Shown: positions 13,622 through 17,647 of the stretch, piece by piece
How the letters are laid out: the number at the start of each line of letters is the position of its first letter
Numbering within the stretch: position 1 is the stretch's first letter
Source of the DNA: Pseudomonas sp. UBA5782
GTDB taxonomy: Bacteria; Pseudomonadota; Gammaproteobacteria; Pseudomonadales; Pseudomonadaceae
DNA: 17,647 bases
Direction: 5' to 3'
Assembly: GCA_002418465.1 (NCBI GenBank)
Contig: DIEE01000290.1
Location: forward strand, 1 to 17,647
Program-made: the position numbers and the translations under genes
The notes under the pieces: generated by a model
Seen by the model: only the letters and a program-made list of their open reading frames with translations
The model's database searches: none
Told to the model about the DNA's origin: nothing

Positions 13622-13999
13622 ATGAAAGGTGCGCGTTCGCAGAAGGGCTTTTCGCTGTTGGGCTGGCTGCTGACCCTGGCGCTGGTTGCGTTCTTCGCCA
13701 GCGCGGTGTTCAAGATGATGCCGCACTACCTCGACTACATGTCGATGGAGAAGATCATCACCTCGGTGGAAACCGAGAAGGCCTCGCAGATTCGCACCAT
13801 CCCCGAGTTCTACAGCCATGTCAGCCGCGGCATGCAGGTCAACAGTATCCGTGACCTGAACGTCAACGACGCGGTGAAGGTCGAAGTGGTGAACAACGAA
13901 TTCCGCGTTCACCTGCAATACGAAAAACGCGAGCCGCTGATCCAGAATCTCGATCTGGTGGCCCGTTTCGATAAAGAATTTCGCGTAAGAATGCCGTGA
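13622..13999 (+). CDS. DUF4845-type membrane-anchored protein
   Basis: 125-residue protein of unknown function, regularly found between lepB and rnc in Pseudomonas and relatives. A basic N-terminus (MKGARSQKG) precedes one hydrophobic helix (about 10-32, FSLLGWLLTLALVAFFASAVF), then a small extracytoplasmic domain of mixed helices and strands (HYLDYMSMEKII, VKVEVVNNEFRVHLQYEKREPL). The N-terminus looks like a type IV prepilin (KG, then FSLLGW), but the usual Glu at +5 is Gly. I use the ATG at 13622, preceded by GAGG (13612-13615). Its stop overlaps the rnc GTG (GTGA), so the two are translationally coupled. Confidence 0.8.
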   Translation: MKGARSQKGFSLLGWLLTLALVAFFASAVFKMMPHYLDYMSMEKIITSVETEKASQIRTIPEFYSHVSRGMQVNSIRDLNVNDAVKVEVVNNEFRVHLQYEKREPLIQNLDLVARFDKEFRVRMP

Positions 14000-14685
14000 A
14001 CCCACAGTTGGCCCGTCTCGAGCGTCAGCTCGGCTACACCTTCAAGGACAGCGAGCTGATGCTCCTGGCCCTCACCCATCGCAGCTTTGCCGGACGCAAC
14101 AACGAGCGTCTGGAGTTTCTCGGCGATGCCATCCTCAACTTTGTCGCCGGCGAGGCGCTGTTCGAGCGCTTCCCGCAGGCGCGTGAAGGCCAGCTGTCGC
14201 GCTTGCGCGCGCGTCTGGTCAAGGGTGAAACCCTGGCGCTGCTGGCGCGTGGCTTCGATCTTGGCGAATACCTGCGCCTGGGTTCGGGCGAGCTCAAGAG
14301 CGGCGGTTTTCGTCGCGAGTCGATCCTTGCCGACGCGCTGGAAGCGCTGATCGGCGCGATCTACCTGGACGCCGGCATGCAGGCCGCACGTGAACGCGTG
14401 CTGGCCTGGCTGACCACCGAGCTGGACAGCCTGACGCTGGTCGACACCAACAAGGACCCGAAGACGCGTCTGCAGGAATTCCTCCAGTCGCGCGCGTGCG
14501 AACTGCCACGCTACGAGGTGGTGGATATCCAGGGCGAGCCGCACTGCCGGAGCTTCTTCGTCGAGTGCCAGATTTCGCTGTTGAATGAAAAGACCCGCGG
14601 GCAGGGCGCCAGTCGGCGCATCGCCGAGCAGGTTGCGGCGGCCGCCGCCCTAATCGCCCTGGGCGTGGAGAATGGCCATGAATGA
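13996..14685 (+). CDS. rnc: Ribonuclease III
   Basis: 229-residue double-strand-specific endoribonuclease that processes rRNA precursors and structured mRNAs. The signature ERLEFLGDAIL contains metal and catalytic residues Glu40 and Asp44; Glu64, Asp113 and Glu116 match the other acidic active-site positions of the E. coli enzyme. A double-strand RNA-binding domain (about 155-225) ends with GQGASRRIAEQVAAAAAL. It starts at a GTG overlapping the DUF4845 stop codon and its end overlaps era by 8 bases. The rnc-era-recO-pdxJ order is shared with E. coli. In many bacteria RNase III cleaves its own leader; the hairpin at 13554-13579 is a conceivable but untested target. Confidence 0.98.
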   Translation: MNPQLARLERQLGYTFKDSELMLLALTHRSFAGRNNERLEFLGDAILNFVAGEALFERFPQAREGQLSRLRARLVKGETLALLARGFDLGEYLRLGSGELKSGGFRRESILADALEALIGAIYLDAGMQAARERVLAWLTTELDSLTLVDTNKDPKTRLQEFLQSRACELPRYEVVDIQGEPHCRSFFVECQISLLNEKTRGQGASRRIAEQVAAAAALIALGVENGHE

Positions 14686-15580
14686 TGAAAGCGTGACGCG
14701 TTGCGGCTATGTTGCCATCGTCGGGCGTCCCAACGTCGGCAAGTCGACGTTGCTCAACCACATCCTCGGGCAGAAGCTGGCGATCACCTCGCGCAAGCCG
14801 CAGACCACCCGCCACAACATGCTCGGGATCAAGACCGAAGGGGCGATCCAGGCGGTCTACGTCGACACCCCCGGCCTGCACAAGAACGGCGAGAAAGCGC
14901 TCAACCGCTACATGAACAAGACGGCGTCGGCTGCCCTGAAGGACGTCGACGTGGTGGTCTTCGTGGTCGACCGTACGCGCTGGACCGACGAGGACCAGAT
15001 GGTTCTCGAGCGCGTGCAGTACGTCAGCGGGCCGGTGATCGTCGCGGTGAACAAGACTGATCGCCTGGACGAGAAGGGCGATCTGCTGCCGCACCTGAAG
15101 TGGCTTTCCGAGCAGTTGCCCAACGCCGAAGTGGTACCGATTTCCGCGCAGCACGGGCAGAACCTCGAGCTGTTCGAGAAGTTGGTCGCCGAGCGCCTGC
15201 CGGAAAACGAGCATTTCTTCCCCGAAGACCAGATCACCGACCGCTCCAGCCGCTTCCTCGCCGCCGAACTGGTGCGCGAGAAGATCATGCGCCAGCTAGG
15301 CGCTGAGCTGCCGTACCAGATCACCGTCGAAATCGAAGAGTTCAAGCAGGAAGGCCGCATCCTGCACATCCATGCGCTGATCCTGGTGGAGCGCGACGGA
15401 CAGAAGAAAATCATCATCGGCGAGAAGGGCGAGCGGATCAAAAGCATCGGCCAGAACGCGCGCAAGGACATGGAAGTGCTGTTCGACTCAAAAGTCATGC
15501 TCAATCTCTGGGTCAAGGTGAAGGGCGGCTGGTCGGACGACGAGCGCGCGTTGCATTCCCTCGGCTACCACGACCAGTAA
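14678..15580 (+). CDS. era: GTPase Era
   Basis: 300-residue GTPase that binds the 3' end of 16S rRNA and checks 30S subunit maturation. G1 GRPNVGKST (16-24), G3 DTPG (63-66) and G4 NKTD (125-128) are intact, and the C-terminal KH domain has the KKIIIGEKGERIKSIG loop. I choose the ATG at 14678 (MNDESVTRCGYVA...): GGAG at 14667-14670 stands seven bases before it, whereas the alternative ATG at 14672 would be only one base away. It overlaps the end of rnc, so translation is coupled. Length matches the family (about 300). Confidence 0.97.
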   Translation: MNDESVTRCGYVAIVGRPNVGKSTLLNHILGQKLAITSRKPQTTRHNMLGIKTEGAIQAVYVDTPGLHKNGEKALNRYMNKTASAALKDVDVVVFVVDRTRWTDEDQMVLERVQYVSGPVIVAVNKTDRLDEKGDLLPHLKWLSEQLPNAEVVPISAQHGQNLELFEKLVAERLPENEHFFPEDQITDRSSRFLAAELVREKIMRQLGAELPYQITVEIEEFKQEGRILHIHALILVERDGQKKIIIGEKGERIKSIGQNARKDMEVLFDSKVMLNLWVKVKGGWSDDERALHSLGYHDQ

Positions 15581-15595
15581 TCCCGCGACTCGCCC

Positions 15596-15620
15596 GGCGC
15601 CTGCAGCCGTTGCAGGCGCC
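15596..15620 (+). terminator. Perfect hairpin between era and recO
   Basis: GGCGCCTGCA (15596-15605) pairs fully with TGCAGGCGCC (15611-15620) around a five-base loop. Only CATTTCCC follows, so an efficient intrinsic terminator is unlikely. It may attenuate recO-pdxJ or mark an RNA processing site. Confidence 0.5.
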
Positions 15621-15653
15621 CATTTCCCGAACCGCCGCAGTGTCCCCCCGCCC

Positions 15654-16343
15654 ATGAGCCAGCTCGCGTTCGTCCTGCACAGTCGGCCGTACAAGGAAAC
15701 CAGTGCGATGGTCGACCTGTTCACCCGCGAGCAGGGTCGTCTTCGCGCGGTGCAGCGCAGCGCCAGGGGCAAATCGGGAAGCGGCGCGCGACCGTTCCTG
15801 CCGCTGGACATCGAACTGCGTGGACGCGGCGAGCTGAAGAGCATCGCGCGCCTGGAAAGCGCCGGCATTCCCAATCTGCTGGCCGGCGAAGCGCTGTTCA
15901 GCGGCTTCTATCTCAATGAGCTGCTGATCCGCCTGCTGCCGGCGGAAGTCGCGCATCCGCAGTTCTTCGAGCATTACGCCGCCACCGTTGCGGCGCTGGC
16001 CCTGGGGCGCCCCATCGAGCCGCTGCTGCGCGCCTTCGAATGGCGCCTGCTGGATGAGCTGGGCTATGGTTTCGCCCTGGACGTCGACCGCCACGGCGAG
16101 GCGATCGCCGCCGAGGGCATCTACCGGCTGCTCACCGACGCCGGCCTGGAGCCGATCGGCCAGCTGCAGCCCGGCTCTTTCCATGGCGCCGACCTGCTCG
16201 CCATGGCCGAGGCCGACTGGTCTTCTCCGGGTGCTTTGGCCGCGGCCAAGCGCCTGATGCGCCAGGCCCTGGCGCCCCATCTGGGCGGCCGACCGCTGGT
16301 CAGCCGCGAGTTGTTCATGACCTTCAAGGAGCCTCCCAAGTGA
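15654..16343 (+). CDS. recO: DNA repair protein RecO
   Basis: 229-residue recombination mediator that, with RecR, loads RecA on SSB-coated DNA in the RecF pathway and anneals strands. The N-terminal OB fold is recognisable (AFVLHSRPYKETSAMVDLFTREQGRLRAVQRSARG), followed by a helical domain with LERLL-type repeats. Length is in the family range (about 230-240). No zinc finger is present, as expected for gammaproteobacterial RecO. The only plausible start is the ATG at 15654, but the bases before it are C-rich with no Shine-Dalgarno sequence, suggesting low translation. Its stop overlaps the pdxJ GTG. Confidence 0.95.
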   Translation: MSQLAFVLHSRPYKETSAMVDLFTREQGRLRAVQRSARGKSGSGARPFLPLDIELRGRGELKSIARLESAGIPNLLAGEALFSGFYLNELLIRLLPAEVAHPQFFEHYAATVAALALGRPIEPLLRAFEWRLLDELGYGFALDVDRHGEAIAAEGIYRLLTDAGLEPIGQLQPGSFHGADLLAMAEADWSSPGALAAAKRLMRQALAPHLGGRPLVSRELFMTFKEPPK

Positions 16344-17086
16344 GTGACCTCAACCGCATTCTGCTGGGCGTCAACATCGACCACGTCGCCACCCTGCGCC
16401 AAGCCCGCGGCACGCGTTATCCCGATCCGCTGAAGGCCGCGCTGGACGCCGAGGAAGCCGGCGCCGACGGCATCACCCTGCACCTGCGCGAAGACCGCCG
16501 GCATATCCAGGAGCGTGACGTGCGGGTGATGAAGGATGCGCTGCAGACGCGGATGAACTTCGAGATGGGCGTCACCGAGCCGATGCTTGCGTTCGCCGAA
16601 AGCATTCGCCCGCAGCACATCTGCCTGGTTCCGGAGACTCGCCAGGAGCTGACCACCGAGGGCGGCCTGGATGTCGCCGGGCAGGAAGAGCGCATTCGCA
16701 ATGCGGTCGAGCGGCTTAGCCGGCTGGGCTGCGAGGTGTCGCTGTTCATCGACGCCGAGGAACGGCAGATCGCCGCCGCCAAGCGCATCGGTGCGCCGGC
16801 CATCGAGCTGCACACCGGTCGCTACGCCGATGCCGAAACCCCGGCCGAGGCCGCCAGCGAGCTGCAACGGCTACGCGAAAGCGTCGCCTTTGGCCTGGGT
16901 GAGGGGTTGATCGTTAATGCCGGCCACGGCCTGCATTACCACAACGCCGAACAGGTGGCGGCGATCAAGGGGATTCACGAGCTGAACATCGGCCACGCCA
17001 TAGTCGCGCACGCGCTGTTCGTCGGATTCAAGGCGGCGGTGCTGGAGATGAAGCACCTGATCGTGGCAGCGGCCGGGCGCCGATAG
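16340..17086 (+). CDS. pdxJ: Pyridoxine 5'-phosphate synthase PdxJ
   Basis: 248-residue TIM-barrel enzyme that condenses 1-deoxyxylulose 5-phosphate with 3-amino-2-oxopropyl phosphate to make pyridoxine 5'-phosphate, the last ring-forming step of the DXP-dependent vitamin B6 route. Family motifs are present: GVNIDHVATLRQARGT at the N-terminus, DGITLHLREDRRHI, and the C-terminal NAGHGLHYHN and ELNIGHAIVAHALF phosphate-binding stretches. It starts at GTG within the recO stop (GTGA overlap). Its TAG stop (17084-17086) is formed by the first bases of a REP element. acpS, which follows pdxJ in E. coli, is not next to it here. Confidence 0.97.
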   Translation: MSDLNRILLGVNIDHVATLRQARGTRYPDPLKAALDAEEAGADGITLHLREDRRHIQERDVRVMKDALQTRMNFEMGVTEPMLAFAESIRPQHICLVPETRQELTTEGGLDVAGQEERIRNAVERLSRLGCEVSLFIDAEERQIAAAKRIGAPAIELHTGRYADAETPAEAASELQRLRESVAFGLGEGLIVNAGHGLHYHNAEQVAAIKGIHELNIGHAIVAHALFVGFKAAVLEMKHLIVAAAGRR

Positions 17087-17182
17087 GGGCAAACCTTCGA
17101 TCAGTCAGGCGCACTGGCGGTCGTTTGGCAAACACGTTCGCCCCTGCGAAAGCCGGACTCCTGTGGGGGCGAACTGTTCGCC
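17083..17182. repeat. Cluster of three REP-like units between pdxJ and cmoB
   Basis: Three units related to the REPIN at 1413-1472. (a) 17083-17100 is a partial direct copy (ATAGGGGCAAACCTTCG). (b) 17127-17148 is an inverted copy (GGCAAACACGTTCGCCCC...), differing from the left-end unit at four positions. (c) 17162-17182 is a direct copy (TGTGGGGGCGAACTGTTCGCC) lacking one base. Units a and b form an eroded REPIN; unit c is a near-perfect half. They lie between convergent genes, a usual REP location, and unit a overlaps the pdxJ stop codon. Confidence 0.75.
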
Positions 17183-17189
17183 GGCGGCG

Positions 17190-17647
17190 TCACGGCTTGC
17201 GTGCGATCAGCACCGCGCGGCGCGGCGCCGGCAGACCTTCGATGGTGCGGCGGTGGTCACCGGGATCGAGGAATTCGGGCAGCGACTGGTAGCGCATCCA
17301 GTCGGTGGCGCGCTGTTCCTCCACCGAGGTGATGCTGACGTCCACGCAGCGCACGTCGACGAAACCGGCGCGGCGCAGCCACAGCTCCAGCGCCGGCACC
17401 GAGGGCAGGAACCAGACGTTGCGCATCTGCGCGTAGCGGTCCTCGGGCACCAGCACCTGCTGGGCATCGCCTTCCACCACCAGGGTTTCCAGCACCAATT
17501 CGCCGTCGCGTACCAGGCAGTCCTTGAGATCGAGCAGGTGGTCGATGGGCGAGCGGCGGTGGTAGAGCACGCCCATGGAAAACACCGTGTCGAAGCCCTG
17601 CAGCTTGCCTGGCAGCTCCTCGAACGCTAGCGGCAGATGCCAGGCCG
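17190..17647 (-). CDS. cmoB: tRNA U34 carboxymethyltransferase CmoB (truncated by window edge)
   Basis: C-terminal part of CmoB, which uses carboxy-S-adenosylmethionine to turn 5-hydroxyuridine at tRNA position 34 into 5-carboxymethoxyuridine, widening wobble reading. The frame is open to the right edge; about 151 residues are visible. The stretch FDTVFSMGVLYHRRSP is the CmoB signature within the Rossmann methyltransferase fold, followed by LVLETLVVEG, VPEDRYAQMRNVWFLPS and the C-terminal tail RRAVLIARKP typical of the family. In-frame ATG and GTG codons near 17585 are internal. cmoA, which makes the cofactor, would be expected further right, off the window. It converges on pdxJ. Confidence 0.95.
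   Translation of the reverse strand, partial: AWHLPLAFEELPGKLQGFDTVFSMGVLYHRRSPIDHLLDLKDCLVRDGELVLETLVVEGDAQQVLVPEDRYAQMRNVWFLPSVPALELWLRRAGFVDVRCVDVSITSVEEQRATDWMRYQSLPEFLDPGDHRRTIEGLPAPRRAVLIARKP

Noticed and set aside
1..17647. Mobile element, prophage or CRISPR array
   Set aside because: No transposase, integrase, capsid or cas genes and no regularly spaced repeats; only REP-type repeats in the gaps.

Overview
The window looks like a chromosomal housekeeping and stress-response segment from a high-GC gammaproteobacterium, almost certainly Pseudomonas in the broad sense. The evidence is the gene order sdhE-ygfX / nadB / algU-mucA-mucB-mucD / lepA-lepB-(DUF4845)-rnc-era-recO-pdxJ, AlgU and MucA proteins very close to what I remember of the P. 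aeruginosa proteins, sigma-E type GAACTT promoters in front of algU, and Pseudomonas-style REP elements in both convergent gaps. The species cannot be fixed from the sequence alone. No phage, insertion sequence, tRNA, rRNA or CRISPR array was seen.

Layout. (1) 1-1350: the C-terminal part of a TctE-like sensor histidine kinase, open at the left edge. (2) 1351-1574: a convergent gap holding an inverted REP pair (REPIN) and a second imperfect inverted repeat. (3) 1575-4192, minus strand: a probable operon of ygfZ, an HDOD protein and an orphan solute-binding protein. (4) 4193-4311: two back-to-back promoters driving ygfZ leftward and sdhE rightward. (5) 4312-5002: sdhE-ygfX, whose 3' end overlaps that of convergent nadB (4971-6587). 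(6) 6588-6953: divergent control region for nadB and algU, with two AlgU-type promoters. (7) 6954-10734: algU-mucA-mucB-mucD. (8) 10893-17086: lepA-lepB-DUF4845-rnc-era-recO-pdxJ, tightly packed with several start/stop overlaps. (9) 17083-17182: a REP cluster. (10) 17190-17647: convergent cmoB, cut by the right edge.

How the genes work together. AlgU is the extracytoplasmic stress sigma factor. MucA is its membrane anti-sigma factor, MucB the periplasmic guard of MucA, and MucD the HtrA-type periplasmic protease that limits activation. The downstream genes cover translation fidelity (LepA), signal-peptide cleavage (LepB), RNA processing and 16S maturation (RNase III, Era), recombination (RecO) and vitamin B6 synthesis (PdxJ). 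YgfZ and SdhE both serve central-metabolism enzymes: Fe-S protein maintenance and flavinylation of succinate dehydrogenase. NadB starts NAD synthesis and CmoB modifies the tRNA wobble base.

Most interesting region. mucC, which lies between mucB and mucD in P. aeruginosa, is absent. The 178-nt gap instead holds three consecutive potential hairpins, the last with a UUCG loop and a seven-T tract like an intrinsic terminator. One arm of that terminator can alternatively pair with an upstream segment, which suggests attenuation of mucD, a 3'-UTR small RNA, or both. The mucD ribosome-binding site also lies in a small hairpin. At the right end, the TAG stop codon of pdxJ is formed by the first bases of a REP element, and acpS, the gene that follows pdxJ in E. 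coli, is not there.
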